From Cryobacterium flavum (lineage in GTDB: Bacteria; Actinomycetota; Actinomycetes; Actinomycetales; Microbacteriaceae), in NCBI RefSeq assembly GCF_900103805.1, contig NZ_FNIB01000007.1:1-64000 (forward strand): a DNA stretch of 64,000 nucleotides, read 5' to 3'. Position numbers and translations under genes: made by a program. This document shows positions 1 to 9,137 of this stretch, piece by piece. Under the pieces are notes generated by a model. It saw only the letters and a program-made list of their open reading frames with translations. It was not told where the DNA came from and did not search any database. How positions within the stretch are numbered: position 1 is the first letter of the stretch; each line of letters starts with the position of its first letter.

Positions 1-318
1 TCCCCCCCCAAACAACGCGCCGCCATCACCGCCCGCGACGGAGGCTGCATCATCCCCGGCTGCACCATCCCCGCCCGCTGGACCGAAACCCACCACGTCA
101 TCCCCTGGCAACAACACGGCCGCACCGACATCGACAACGGCACCCTCCTCTGCTGGTTCCACCACCACACCATCGACACCAGCGGATGGAAAATCCGCAT
201 GATCAACAGCCGACCCCAAGTACGCGGACCCCTACTCTGGGACCCCACCCAAACCTGGCGCCCCGCCCACAGCCACCGCGCCAACACCACCAACCCCGAA
301 CCACCCTGGCGCACCTAG
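1..318 (+). CDS. HNH endonuclease, DUF222/13E12-type (3' part only)
   Basis: The frame is open from base 1 to a TAG at 316-318, so only the C-terminal ~105 residues are present. They contain a zinc-bound HNH fold: CIIPGC, then THHVIPW, then the LCWFHHHTI block, in the order seen in actinobacterial DUF222/HNH proteins. These are abundant multicopy proteins of unclear role that are related to the mycobacterial 13E12 repeat family. The coding strand is very rich in C and poor in G, unlike the neighbouring genes. The start lies outside the window, so DUF222 itself cannot be seen and is inferred from the family. Confidence 0.85.
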   Translation, partial: SPPKQRAAITARDGGCIIPGCTIPARWTETHHVIPWQQHGRTDIDNGTLLCWFHHHTIDTSGWKIRMINSRPQVRGPLLWDPTQTWRPAHSHRANTTNPEPPWRT

Positions 319-379
319 CAGAGCCGTGCCCAGTCACGGCGGAAGGCTTGGCGGGATATTCCCCCTTTAAGAAGGGCTG

Positions 380-928
380 TCAGGTGGGCAGTTGCTCGAG
401 CCAGGTGCGCATCCGGGCTATGTCGTCGACGGTGAGGCCCACTTCGGAGCGCGGCGGAATGAGCAGCGATGGCGTCTCGTGAGTGGCGCTGAGCACCTTG
501 TCGCCGTGAAGTTGCACGTCGGCATCATCGATCCAGATGAACGGTGCCGGCACGCTTTGATCTTCTTCAATGCGCTGCGACTTCCAAAGTCCCGTCTCGC
601 CATCCGTCTGGCCGGGATTTTTCGGCGGAGTCGTGACGTCGAGCATGCGTCCGCCGGACAGCCCGTGCAGCTCGGGTACGAGCAGTTGCCGGGTGGCATC
701 CAGCTCGTTCCAGGAGGTGAGCCAGACCAGCTCGACGCCGTATTGCATCAGCAGGGAGTCGAGCGCCGTGATCAGGCGGGGCGCCCAGTGCACATTCCGA
801 GTGGAGGCGTGACCGTCGCCGTGCTCGACACTGATCGAGGCTTTGGCCACATCGCCCCAGGCCGGGTCGGGTTCCAAACGGGGGCAGAGGCATCCGTTGA
901 CAGAGAGGTAGAGCCGTGGAACGCTCAT
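380..928 (-). CDS. HAD-like protein with degenerate motif I
   Basis: 182 residues. The layout matches small actinobacterial HAD-domain proteins that begin with a hydrophobic strand followed by DVDG. They carry an LTSW-type motif II (WLTSWNELDA, about residue 70) and a late acidic motif (WIDDAD, about residue 136). Here motif I reads LSVNGCL: the nucleophile Asp is Ser9 and the acid/base Asp is Asn11. Phosphatase chemistry by the usual mechanism therefore looks unlikely, and the protein may be a binding-only homologue. It lies alone between the HNH fragment and the M20D gene. The family call is good; the function is unknown. Confidence 0.75.
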   Translation of the reverse strand: MSVPRLYLSVNGCLCPRLEPDPAWGDVAKASISVEHGDGHASTRNVHWAPRLITALDSLLMQYGVELVWLTSWNELDATRQLLVPELHGLSGGRMLDVTTPPKNPGQTDGETGLWKSQRIEEDQSVPAPFIWIDDADVQLHGDKVLSATHETPSLLIPPRSEVGLTVDDIARMRTWLEQLPT

Positions 929-1178
929 TTTGTCCTTCCGTCGTGACGAGTGGTGTAGCCCGCGTCTTCGCGGGGCTCTGCATATGCAATATCGGTTATC
1001 GTGCTGGCGCTGTTCAGTGTGAAATTATGAATTGTCTTACTCTCCAAAAATTTGCTTCTGAATCTACCTAAGCACGCGCAACCGACATGCGCCTCCCCGC
1101 GAACTGGGTGAACTTTGGTGCCGTGTCGTGACGCTGATCCGTGGCATGTGTGCAACAACGGGCGAGCAGTGGCATGCT
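929..1178. other. Non-coding gap upstream of the HAD-like gene
   Basis: 250 bases with no credible ORF. The stretch 990-1070 is AT-rich for this genome and probably holds the promoter of the minus-strand HAD-like gene. I see no convincing terminator hairpin. Confidence 0.4.
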
Positions 1179-2393
1179 TCAGCCTGCCAGCTCAGCCATC
1201 CGCGACAGCGCCAACTGCGTATACAAGGCGGTGCCGTCGGCCAACACATCGTCGTCGAAGGTCGCTGTGGGGGAGTGGTTGAACGCGGCGGCCTGGGCAT
1301 CCGCTTGTCGCGGCACCGCCGAGAGAAACACGAAGGTTCCCGGCACCTGCTGCAACACGCGCGAGAAGTCCTCGGAGCCGCCCAGCGGGTTGATCATGCG
1401 CGTGAAACGCTCGCCACCGAAGAGCTCGCCCACCACACGCTCGGCCCGGCTGGTCTCGCCCGCGTCGGTACGGGTCGGTGGATATTCGGTGACGTAGTCC
1501 ACCGTCACCTCCAGGCCGTGCGCGGCCGCGATGCCTTGAAGCAGTCGCGGTACGACGCGCGCGAGCTTGGCCCGCGACTCGGGCGTGTAGGAACGCACCG
1601 TCGCCTCCAACCGCGCCGAATCGGGAATGATATTGCGCTTGGTGCCCGCCTGCAGCACCCCGACCGAGAGCACCACCGGGTCGAACATGTCGAACTGGCG
1701 AGTCACCAGCACCTGCAAAGCTGTGACCATCTCGGCGATCACCGTCACCGGATCCTGCGCCTGATGCGGCGCCGAACCGTGCCCGCCGGCTCCGTGTACC
1801 GTCACCGTGAGGCCATCGCTGGCCGACATCAGGGTGCCCGCGCGACTCATGAACTGCCCGTTGGGCGCGCCGGCCGACATGACGTGCAAGCCATAGGCTG
1901 CGTCGGCACGGCGCCCGGCAGCGTCGAGGATGCCCTCGCGAATCATCACACCCGCACCGTCGTAGCCTTCCTCGCCCGGCTGGAACATGAGCACCACGTC
2001 ACCGGCAAGCTGATCTCGATGGTGCGCGAGCAACGTCGCCGCGCCCACCAGCATGGCCGTGTGCAGGTCGTGTCCGCAGGCGTGCATGGCACCGTCAATG
2101 CGCGAGGTGAACTCCAGCCCGGTGCGTTCCTGCACGGGCAGCGCGTCCATATCGCCGCGCAGCAACACCACAGGCCGTGAAGCGGATGCCCCGCTGCCGG
2201 TTCCGCGCAGCACCGCCGTCACCGAGGTGGTGTCGGTACCGAGACTGATCTCGTACGGCAGACCGCTGAGAGCCTCGAGCACCTTCTCCTGGGTGCGCGG
2301 CAGGTCGAGCCCGATTTCGGGTTCCTGGTGCAGCCGGTGGCGCAGGTCGGTGATGTCTGGGGCAAGTTCACGGGCGTCGGCGAGCACGGTCAC
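1179..2393 (-). CDS. M20D family amidohydrolase / aminoacylase
   Basis: 404 residues, the usual length of the hippurate hydrolase/IAA-amino-acid hydrolase (M20D) family. These are dinuclear metal enzymes that cleave N-acyl amino acids or related amides. Seen: GDMDALP (about 80-86), the metal ligands of MHACGHDLH (Cys106, His108) and the PGEEG motif near 140. It follows the ABC transporter genes in the same direction, so it may hydrolyse an imported N-acyl amino acid or dipeptide-like compound. The substrate cannot be read from sequence. An auxin-conjugate or peptidoglycan-derived substrate is possible. Confidence 0.88.
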   Translation of the reverse strand: MTVLADARELAPDITDLRHRLHQEPEIGLDLPRTQEKVLEALSGLPYEISLGTDTTSVTAVLRGTGSGASASRPVVLLRGDMDALPVQERTGLEFTSRIDGAMHACGHDLHTAMLVGAATLLAHHRDQLAGDVVLMFQPGEEGYDGAGVMIREGILDAAGRRADAAYGLHVMSAGAPNGQFMSRAGTLMSASDGLTVTVHGAGGHGSAPHQAQDPVTVIAEMVTALQVLVTRQFDMFDPVVLSVGVLQAGTKRNIIPDSARLEATVRSYTPESRAKLARVVPRLLQGIAAAHGLEVTVDYVTEYPPTRTDAGETSRAERVVGELFGGERFTRMINPLGGSEDFSRVLQQVPGTFVFLSAVPRQADAQAAAFNHSPTATFDDDVLADGTALYTQLALSRMAELAG

Positions 2394-2458
2394 GGCTTCT
2401 CCTTTGAATGCGACTGACTGGTGGTTCTAGTGTGAGCCGCCGCAGGAGACTTGTCGAA

Positions 2459-3229
2459 TCAGACCAGGGTTTTGCGCATGAACTCCCGGGTGCGCGCTTG
2501 CTGCGAATGGTCGAACACCTCGGTCGGGGTTCCCTGCTCCAAAATGACGCCCCCGTCCATGAAGACAACTCGATCGGCTGCGGCCCGGGCGAAGCCGAGC
2601 TCGTGGGTCACCACGAGCATGGTGGCACCGCTGGCCGCCAGGGCAGCCATGACGTCGGTGACTTCGCCGACGTTCTCCGGGTCGAGGGCCGAGGTCGGTT
2701 CGTCAAACAGAAGCACGGCGGGTTCGAGGGCCAGGGCCCGAGCGATGGCGACGCGCTGCTGCTGCCCTCCGGACAACTGGCGCGGATAGGCATGAGCGCG
2801 GTCGGCCAGGCCGACCCGGGTCAGCAGCGTCATGCTGCGTTCGATGGCCTCGGCCTTGCTCAGCTTGAGAATTGAGCGCGGTCCGTCGGCAATGTTCTGC
2901 AGAACGGTCCAGTGTGGAAACAAGTTGAAGTTCTGAAAAACCATTCCCACTTTGCGACGCTGCACGGCAATCTGGCTTTCGGTGAGCCGACGCACGGCCC
3001 TGCCGGACTCCTGCCGGTAGCCCATCAGCTCGTCGCCCAACCAGATCGACCCGCCGCTGGGAACCTCGAGGCAGTTCACACAGCGCAGCAGCGTGGATTT
3101 GCCCGACCCCGACGAGCCGAGAATCGCGACGGTCTCGCCGACCCGCACCTCGAGGTCGATGCCCTTGAGCACCTCGACTCCAGAGAATTGTTTGCGCAAT
3201 CCGCTGATGCGCAGAATGGGCTGCGTCAT
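2459..3229 (-). CDS. Amino-acid ABC transporter ATP-binding protein
   Basis: 256 residues of the GlnQ/HisP type. Walker A is GSSGSGKST (about 38-46), followed by the Q-loop, the LSGGQQQR signature and the Walker B/D-loop sequence LLFDEPTSALD. It powers import of a polar amino acid or related solute at the cytoplasmic face. Its start overlaps the permease stop by 4 bases (ATGA), which indicates translational coupling. The permease and the binding lipoprotein are immediately upstream. Confidence 0.95.
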   Translation of the reverse strand: MTQPILRISGLRKQFSGVEVLKGIDLEVRVGETVAILGSSGSGKSTLLRCVNCLEVPSGGSIWLGDELMGYRQESGRAVRRLTESQIAVQRRKVGMVFQNFNLFPHWTVLQNIADGPRSILKLSKAEAIERSMTLLTRVGLADRAHAYPRQLSGGQQQRVAIARALALEPAVLLFDEPTSALDPENVGEVTDVMAALAASGATMLVVTHELGFARAAADRVVFMDGGVILEQGTPTEVFDHSQQARTREFMRKTLV

Positions 3230-4188
3230 GATTCCATCCCTCGATTCAAATTGCGTTCGGCGGCCCGTCGATCGAGAAAACGCGCGACGGGGGAGGAGCT
3301 GCCGTTGCGGCTGGAACCCCGGCCGTAGTGACGCTCAATGAAGAATTGCACGCCGTTGAGCACCGTCGTGATGAACAGGTACCAGATGCTCGCGACGATC
3401 AGCAGCGGCACCGTCTGGTAGGTCTGGCTGTAGATCTCCTTGACCGAGAACAACAACTCGGCACCCCCGATCACACTGACCAGGGACGTGCCTTTGACCA
3501 GCGCGATGATGGAGTTGAAGGTGGGAGGAACAATGAATCTCATCGCCTGCGGCAGCTGGATTCGAAAGAAGACCCGCATCGGCTTCATGCCCAGGGCCTT
3601 GGCGGCCTCAAGCTGCCCCTCGTCCACCGAGATCAGCCCGGCGCGATAGATCTCCGCCTGGTACGCGGCATCGTGCAGGCCCAAACCCACGATAGCTGCC
3701 AGCAGTGGTGTCACCAGGGTGTTGGACTCGATCGAGGCGAAGGTCGGACCGAACGGTATGCCGATGCTCAGGACCGGCACGAGTAAGCCGATGTTGAACC
3801 AGAAAATCAGTTGTACGAGCTGCGGTGTACCCCGGAAGAACCAGATGTACGACGAGGCGAGCGCGCGCAGGAGGGTGTTGTCCGACAAGCGGCACACCGC
3901 CAGAATGCCGCCGAGAACCAGACCGATTGTCATCGCTGTCACTGTGAGAAAGAGAGTCATGACGACGCCCTGAAGCACGGTTTCGCTGTTGAGGTACTGC
4001 GCGACAACGTCCCATTCAAAGTTGGGGTTCGTCAACAGCAGGTGCACGAGTTGTGCGGCGACGACCACGGTGATGATGGAAAGCACCCAGGTGGCGGGGC
4101 GCCTTGGTGACAACGCCCGGGCTACGTCCACGGGGTGGTGCGTGACCGGGAGCTCGAGGTCGGTCTGGTTACTCGGCAGAGTTGCCAT
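3226..4188 (-). CDS. Amino-acid ABC transporter permease (HisMQ type)
   Basis: Membrane subunit with about five to six hydrophobic segments and the EAA loop (QLEAAKALGMKPMRVFFRIQ) that docks the ATPase. I place the start at the ATG at 4188, two bases after the binding-protein stop. A TTG 27 bases further up is in frame but would overlap that gene. From 4188 it has 320 residues. A long N-terminal tail (about 25 polar residues) precedes the first helix, as in some actinobacterial members. Confidence 0.93.
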   Translation of the reverse strand: MATLPSNQTDLELPVTHHPVDVARALSPRRPATWVLSIITVVVAAQLVHLLLTNPNFEWDVVAQYLNSETVLQGVVMTLFLTVTAMTIGLVLGGILAVCRLSDNTLLRALASSYIWFFRGTPQLVQLIFWFNIGLLVPVLSIGIPFGPTFASIESNTLVTPLLAAIVGLGLHDAAYQAEIYRAGLISVDEGQLEAAKALGMKPMRVFFRIQLPQAMRFIVPPTFNSIIALVKGTSLVSVIGGAELLFSVKEIYSQTYQTVPLLIVASIWYLFITTVLNGVQFFIERHYGRGSSRNGSSSPVARFLDRRAAERNLNRGMES

Positions 4189-4190
4189 GA

Positions 4191-5123
4191 CTACTGCGGG
4201 TTCTCGACGAGCCAATCGGCGTACAGGTTGATGCCGGGCTGGTCGATGAGTTCGCGATCGAGGCCGTACTTGGTCATGATCTTCTCGTAGTCACCATTGT
4301 CGAAGAGCACTTGAAAGCTCGCGAGCAGGGGGGCGGAGAGTTCGGAGCCCTTGGGGAGCAATGCACCCATGAACTGACCGGCGAACCCGTTCGAGAACTC
4401 GTCGCCGACGACCTCCAACTCGCCGTTCGATTCCTTGGCCGCGTAGAACAGCGAGGCTCCACCCGTGAAGAAGGCATCCGTTCGTCCCGATCTCAGCGCC
4501 AGCACGCCGTCGGGAACGCTCGCGACGCTCAGCACCGTGAGGTCTTTGCCCTGCTCCTGGCACTTCACTGCCTGAGCCTCGGCAACCTTATAGGTTGCAG
4601 CGTTGGCGAGCGCGGCCACGGTGACGTCACACAGCTCGTCCATGTTGGTGACGTTCTTGGGGTTGCCCTTTTCGACCAAAAAAGGCACGACCTCCTGCAA
4701 AACGTCAACGAATTCGGCACCTGGGCGTTCCTTCGGTCCCCCGACCGAGTCAGCGTAGGGAAAGAAGCCGAAGGCGTAACGTTTGGCGCTGATCGCGGCG
4801 AACGCTCCGGAAATGTCCGGCACGGTCGCGATCTTGGCCTCTACACCCATCACTTCGGCGATGGCATCCATCAGTTCGGCGCCGGCACCGGTGTACTCAC
4901 CGGTTTTTCCGGGCGTCGTGACCCACCACGGCGGGTTTGCGCCACTCGTGACGACCGTGAACTCACCAGCGTCCTGAATGTCCTGGGGAAGGGCATCGTG
5001 AATGGCCTGGTCCATCAGAGTGGATGCTGCCGGTTCCTCCGGTTTGACGGCTGCGCTACAGCCGGCTAAGAGCGAGACGGAGAGGGCTAGGCAGAGGGTT
5101 TTCGCGACCTGGATACGCTTCAT
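4191..5123 (-). CDS. ABC transporter substrate-binding lipoprotein
   Basis: 310 residues with a lipoprotein signal: basic start, hydrophobic stretch and lipobox LLAGC with the lipidated Cys22. The rest matches periplasmic amino-acid binding proteins (SBP family 3): the ANPPWW strand, GAGAELMDAIAEVMG, and the RTDAFF and YGLDRE C-terminal elements. It captures the solute outside the membrane and heads the operon with permease and ATPase. The SBP_bac_3 class usually binds polar amino acids, opines or small amides; the ligand is unknown here. Confidence 0.93.
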   Translation of the reverse strand: MKRIQVAKTLCLALSVSLLAGCSAAVKPEEPAASTLMDQAIHDALPQDIQDAGEFTVVTSGANPPWWVTTPGKTGEYTGAGAELMDAIAEVMGVEAKIATVPDISGAFAAISAKRYAFGFFPYADSVGGPKERPGAEFVDVLQEVVPFLVEKGNPKNVTNMDELCDVTVAALANAATYKVAEAQAVKCQEQGKDLTVLSVASVPDGVLALRSGRTDAFFTGGASLFYAAKESNGELEVVGDEFSNGFAGQFMGALLPKGSELSAPLLASFQVLFDNGDYEKIMTKYGLDRELIDQPGINLYADWLVENPQ

Positions 5124-5256
5124 TGTCGGTACTCCATTGCTGTAGTTGATTGGGCTGAACTCAACGCGCCTGCTGGAAATGTGGTTTGTTATGCTGCCCG
5201 GCCCACTCTCGTTTCCAACAAGTTGGGGCTGAGCGTATCATGGTAGTGAATCACTG

Positions 5257-5265
5257 TATAGACAT
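5257..5265. promoter_or_regulatory. Candidate IclR-type operator, copy 1
   Basis: TATAGACAT lies upstream of the minus-strand transporter operon. Its reverse complement ATGTCTATA recurs at 9129-9137 in the other promoter region of the cluster, and the 17-base contexts agree at 13 positions. An IclR gene lies between the two sites. Assignment as an operator is inference. Confidence 0.4.
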
Positions 5266-5334
5266 TTGGTATATCTGTTGATTACTTCGGCGAGCGTGCG
5301 GGGCTGACGATTGACCCGCGGGTCACTGAAGCCA

Positions 5335-5351
5335 CCGCAGCGAAGCTGCGG
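5335..5351 (-). terminator. Possible terminator hairpin after the IclR gene
   Basis: CCGCAG-CGAAG-CTGCGG, a perfect 6-bp stem with a 5-base loop, lies 39 bases past the stop of the minus-strand IclR gene. There is no clear U-tract, so this is weak. Confidence 0.35.
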
Positions 5352-5389
5352 CACGGCGGCCCGCGCTGGTGGTGTTGGCAGAAGCGTCG

Positions 5390-6220
5390 CTAAGGTCGGT
5401 GGAAGCCGAGCCTTGTAGAAATTCGGTGGGCAGCGCTGACGACCAAATCTTTCCAGGCGCCCTCGAGATTGCCTGACACCCGCGACATGGCCCCCCCTAG
5501 GGCCAGAGCCGCGATCATTTCGCCCGAATAATCGCAGACGGGCGCGGCGACGGCACCGGCCCCGGCGTCGACCTCACCGAGACTGAGGCTGTAACCGCGT
5601 CGGCCAATCTCCTGTAGTTCTTGGCGCAACTCGGCCTCGCCGGTGATGGTGTGTTCGGTGAAAGCCGGCCCCCGGTGGCTGAGCACCTGGCTCAGGCGTT
5701 GCTCGTCCTGACCCGAGAGCAGCATTTTCTGCCCGGCCCCCGAATCCAGCGGTCGTTTGGTGCCGACGTCGACCGAGATGCGCAGAGAGTGGGTGCTCTC
5801 AATGCGGGAGATACAGATCGCCTCGTTGCCGACCGGAGCCAGCAGGTAGATCGTTTCATTGGTCGCGGCATGCAACATTTCCATCTCGGGCTGCGCGGCG
5901 GCCCGCAACGCTTCGATTGGCTGCGCTGCCATCTCGCCGAGGGTGAGCAATCGACTGCCCACCCGGTAGTGGTCGCCGGTGCGTTGCAGAAAGCCGCGCG
6001 ATTCGAGGGTTTTGATCAGACGAAACGCCTTGTTGCGGGTCACGCCAACTCGGCGGGCGATGTCGGCGACGCGCAGCTCTTGTTGCCCGTTCTCGAACTC
6101 GAGCATGATATCGAGGGCCGCAGCGACCGGCCCGATCATGTAATCGGTGGCGGGGCCGGCTGGTGCAACTGCGGTTGGGGCGGCCGAGGTCTCCGGATCG
6201 TCCGTGGCGTGGGCCGTCAT
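5390..6220 (-). CDS. IclR family transcriptional regulator
   Basis: 276 residues from the ATG at 6220, which overlaps the stop of the upstream amidohydrolase (ATGA). Longer in-frame starts lie inside that gene and are rejected. The N-terminal winged helix-turn-helix (LRVADIARRVGVTRNKAFRLIKTLESRGFL) is preceded by about 25 Ala/Pro-rich residues. The effector domain carries VDVGTKRPLDSGAGQKMLL and the GEVDAGAGAVAAPV motif typical of IclR. Being coupled to the amidohydrolase/ligase operon, it is the likely local regulator of the 1179-12130 cluster. Confidence 0.93.
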   Translation of the reverse strand: MTAHATDDPETSAAPTAVAPAGPATDYMIGPVAAALDIMLEFENGQQELRVADIARRVGVTRNKAFRLIKTLESRGFLQRTGDHYRVGSRLLTLGEMAAQPIEALRAAAQPEMEMLHAATNETIYLLAPVGNEAICISRIESTHSLRISVDVGTKRPLDSGAGQKMLLSGQDEQRLSQVLSHRGPAFTEHTITGEAELRQELQEIGRRGYSLSLGEVDAGAGAVAAPVCDYSGEMIAALALGGAMSRVSGNLEGAWKDLVVSAAHRISTRLGFHRP

Positions 6221-7494
6221 GCGGTGACCGCCATTGTGTGGCGACTGTGGGCATCCGCTATAGAGAGGAGCGAACCGCTCATAAACTGGCCGCCTTTCAA
6301 CACGGCGGTGCGACGTTTCACATCCTGCAACAAGCGGATGTCCCGGTGCGGGTCGCCGTCGACAATGAGCAGGTCGGCGAATTTTCCCGCGGCAACCGTG
6401 CCAACGTCGGCTGAAACGCCCATGCACTGGCTGGACTGGTCCGTGGCGACCCTGATCGCTTCGGCCGAGGTCATACCGGCCTCGACCAGAAGCTCTAGTT
6501 CCATGCCGGTGCGGCCGAAGCCGTGGAACGGGTTGGTGTCGGTGCCAGCAGCGATGCGCACGCCGAATCGAACGGCCAGAGCAAGGCTTTCGCGATGGCG
6601 CGCCGGCATGTCAATGGTGTGGGCTCGCACACTTTCCTGGGAGAGGGTGCTGTGCCAGTTAGAGATGCACATTGTTGGAACATACCATGTGCCCCGATCA
6701 GCCATTTCGCGCGCGCACTCCTCGGTCAGATAGGTTCCGTGCTCGATCGTGTCAACGCCGGCACGCACCGCGAGGATCGCGCCGGGATCGCCGTGGGCGT
6801 GCGCGCACACCGGGATTCCCTCCAGATGGGCCTCGTCCACGATCGCAGCGAGTTCTTCAGGGGTGAACAGCGGGCGGTTCGGGCGGCGTGCCGCGAAGGT
6901 CATGCTGCCGGTCATCGCCACTTTGATGACGTCGGCACCCATACGAATAACTTCCCGCACCTTGGCCCGCGCGGCCACCGGACCGTCGCACCAGGGTTCG
7001 GGAAGGCCGGGCAGAATCTCGTAGCGTCCGCGGGACGTGATCGCGCCGCCCGACACCGGGTGGGCATCCATCAGGGAGTTGGTCGGCGACACGATGATCA
7101 GCGAGGTCTGCAAACGCGGACCAGGAATGACGCCGCGGTCTACGGCCAGAACGAAGCCCCGTTCCAGACCGCCGAGGTCCCGTGCCGTGGTGATTCCCGC
7201 CTCCACGGTCGTCTTCAGGGCGGCCACCGTTTGGGACATCAGCAGTCCCAGCGGTTCCGGATGGGTGACAAGGCTCTGCGCCCAGGCAGCATGGTGGGTA
7301 TGGCAGTCGATGAGGCCGGGCATCAGCGTGGCGCCGCCCAGGTCGACGACCTCGACCGTGACGGGAAGCGGTCGGTCTTCGGTCACCTCGACGATCCGTT
7401 CGCCGTCGATGATCACGGTCGACCGCTCGCGGGCCGGGCCGCCGGTGCCGTCGATGAGCCGGGCATTGATCAGGGCGCGCAACTGGGTGGTCAT
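6217..7494 (-). CDS. Metal-dependent amidohydrolase (imidazolonepropionase-like)
   Basis: 425 residues from the ATG at 7494, which overlaps the ligase stop (ATGA). It is an amidohydrolase-superfamily TIM barrel: DCHTHHAAW (about 63-71) supplies the first metal ligands, followed by ITTARDLGG, IKVAMTG, VCAHAHGD, TIEHGTYL and AAGTDTNPFHGFG. It closes with the small beta domain (GKFADLLIVDGDP). This subgroup contains prolidase-like and carboxypeptidase-like enzymes acting on amide bonds or lactams. It is probably a hydrolytic step in the same catabolic route as its neighbours. Confidence 0.9.
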   Translation of the reverse strand: MTTQLRALINARLIDGTGGPARERSTVIIDGERIVEVTEDRPLPVTVEVVDLGGATLMPGLIDCHTHHAAWAQSLVTHPEPLGLLMSQTVAALKTTVEAGITTARDLGGLERGFVLAVDRGVIPGPRLQTSLIIVSPTNSLMDAHPVSGGAITSRGRYEILPGLPEPWCDGPVAARAKVREVIRMGADVIKVAMTGSMTFAARRPNRPLFTPEELAAIVDEAHLEGIPVCAHAHGDPGAILAVRAGVDTIEHGTYLTEECAREMADRGTWYVPTMCISNWHSTLSQESVRAHTIDMPARHRESLALAVRFGVRIAAGTDTNPFHGFGRTGMELELLVEAGMTSAEAIRVATDQSSQCMGVSADVGTVAAGKFADLLIVDGDPHRDIRLLQDVKRRTAVLKGGQFMSGSLLSIADAHSRHTMAVTA

Positions 7495-9041
7495 GAGAGG
7501 TCGTTTCCGGAGGCTGGAACCAGAGCGGATGCCTGGCGCTGGTTGCGATCGCTCGCCAGCGCCGATCGGCGCATCTTGCCCGATTCGTCGCGGAAGTTCG
7601 TACTGACGAACTCGAAGGTTTTCGGCACCTTGTAGGGGACGAGGCGTTCCCGGCAGAATGCCCGCAGCTCGTCGACGTCGGGCGGCGCGCCCGGGTCGGT
7701 GGGCAGCAGGATGGCGTAGACCTGTTTGCCCCACTCGTCGTCGTCGACGCCGATCACCACGGCGTCTGCGATGCCGGGGTGTTCCGAGAGCACCCCCTCG
7801 ACTTCGGCGGGGTACACATTGGCGCCGCCGGTGATGATCAGGTCGACCCGTCGATCAGCCAGATAGAGGTAGCCGTCGTCGTCGAGCCAGCCGAGATCTC
7901 CCAGCGTGACCAGTCCGTCGGAAGTGGATGCCGGTGGTTCGGCGCCGAGATACCGGAACGTCATGGGGGCGCCCTCTGGCCCGGTGAAGATCTCCCCGAT
8001 CTCGCCGGCCGGCAGCGGAGCCCCGGCGCTGTCCCGGATGCTCAGTCGCGTGTCAACCGGCCGGCCCAGGCTACCCTCGCGGAGCATCCACTCGTCGCCG
8101 CGAATAGCGACGACTCCGGTGCCCTCCGCGCCGCCATAACAGTCGTATTGTTTCGCCGGTTCGACCAGCTCCAACCAGACGCGTTTGACCCACACCGGGC
8201 AGACCGCGCCGCTGTGATAGAAGGCGTCGATGCTGGAGAAGTCGCGGGTGAGTACATCGGGCAGTCGAGCGATGCGCTGCATGATGATGGGTACCATGGC
8301 GAGAAAAGTGACCCGGTGCCGCTCGATGACGTACACGGTGAGGGCGGCATCAAACTTTTCCAGCAGAATCACCGTGTGTCCCTCGAAGAGACCGTTGTGC
8401 GTGAGGCTGAAGGAGATGTTGTGATACAGCCGGCCGGTGATTAGCTGGGTCTGGTCGGCGCGCAGGCCGAACCGGTGCAGGGAACTGCCCTGGCCGGGGA
8501 TCTTCTGCCACGGTCGGTCGTCGAGAATGATTTTGGGGCGGCCGGTGGAGCCTCCGGAGCAGATCGCCTTTCCCGGCCACGCGGTGATGGCTGGTAGCGC
8601 TGATGCGTCAACGGTGTCGAGTGCCGAAAGCTCGTCGAGTGAGATATCGCCGGGATACTGCCCCTCGTGTTCCACGAGCATGACGGTGGTACGCCACGAT
8701 TCACTCACCGCGAGAATTTCGCGACGTTCCCGCTCCGGCATCTGCGGCGACAACGGGAGCGTGCAGGCGCCGAGTCGCCAGGCGGCGATGGCGGCGACAA
8801 TGTGTTCGGCGCGGGTGGGCAGGCAGATTGCCAGCAGGGTCGTCGGGCCAACGCCGTAGCCCGCCAGTAGGCGTGCCATCTGATTGGCGCGCGTATCGAG
8901 CTCTGCCCAGCTGAGGCAATTCTCGCTGCCGTCGGGGGCGACGAAAATGAGCGCGGTGCGCTCGCCGCGTTCGGCGGCGAGGTCAGCAATGCGCTGCGCG
9001 TAGGAGACCGGCGAGGTGATGAAAGGTGAGTCTGCGGTCAT
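7491..9041 (-). CDS. AMP-dependent acyl-CoA synthetase/ligase
   Basis: 516 residues from the ATG at 9041. An upstream in-frame ATG would lie inside the divergent promoter region. Adenylate-forming family: P-loop-like CSGGSTGRPK (about 168), the YGGAEGTG motif, then GDLGWLDDDGYLYLADRRVDLI and GANVYPAEVE. The C-terminal lid has the acyl-activating Lys in SGKMRR. It activates a carboxylic acid to its CoA ester via an acyl-AMP. With the divergent thiolase this suggests the acid released by the hydrolases enters a CoA-ester route. Confidence 0.92.
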   Translation of the reverse strand: MTADSPFITSPVSYAQRIADLAAERGERTALIFVAPDGSENCLSWAELDTRANQMARLLAGYGVGPTTLLAICLPTRAEHIVAAIAAWRLGACTLPLSPQMPERERREILAVSESWRTTVMLVEHEGQYPGDISLDELSALDTVDASALPAITAWPGKAICSGGSTGRPKIILDDRPWQKIPGQGSSLHRFGLRADQTQLITGRLYHNISFSLTHNGLFEGHTVILLEKFDAALTVYVIERHRVTFLAMVPIIMQRIARLPDVLTRDFSSIDAFYHSGAVCPVWVKRVWLELVEPAKQYDCYGGAEGTGVVAIRGDEWMLREGSLGRPVDTRLSIRDSAGAPLPAGEIGEIFTGPEGAPMTFRYLGAEPPASTSDGLVTLGDLGWLDDDGYLYLADRRVDLIITGGANVYPAEVEGVLSEHPGIADAVVIGVDDDEWGKQVYAILLPTDPGAPPDVDELRAFCRERLVPYKVPKTFEFVSTNFRDESGKMRRSALASDRNQRQASALVPASGNDLS

Positions 9042-9128
9042 GGTGTCGCTTTCCGTGTCGCCCGGTTCGGGTGGGTCGGTGTTTCGTGCGTCGTGGAATT
9101 TCTCAAACTGTATCCCTGGATAGATGAC

Positions 9129-9137
9129 ATGTCTATA
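9129..9137. promoter_or_regulatory. Candidate IclR-type operator, copy 2
   Basis: ATGTCTATA in the divergent promoter between the ligase (minus) and thiolase (plus) genes is the reverse complement of TATAGACAT at 5257-5265. TATGAT at 9136-9141 could be the thiolase -10 box, which favours the start at 9182 over 9137. Confidence 0.4.
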
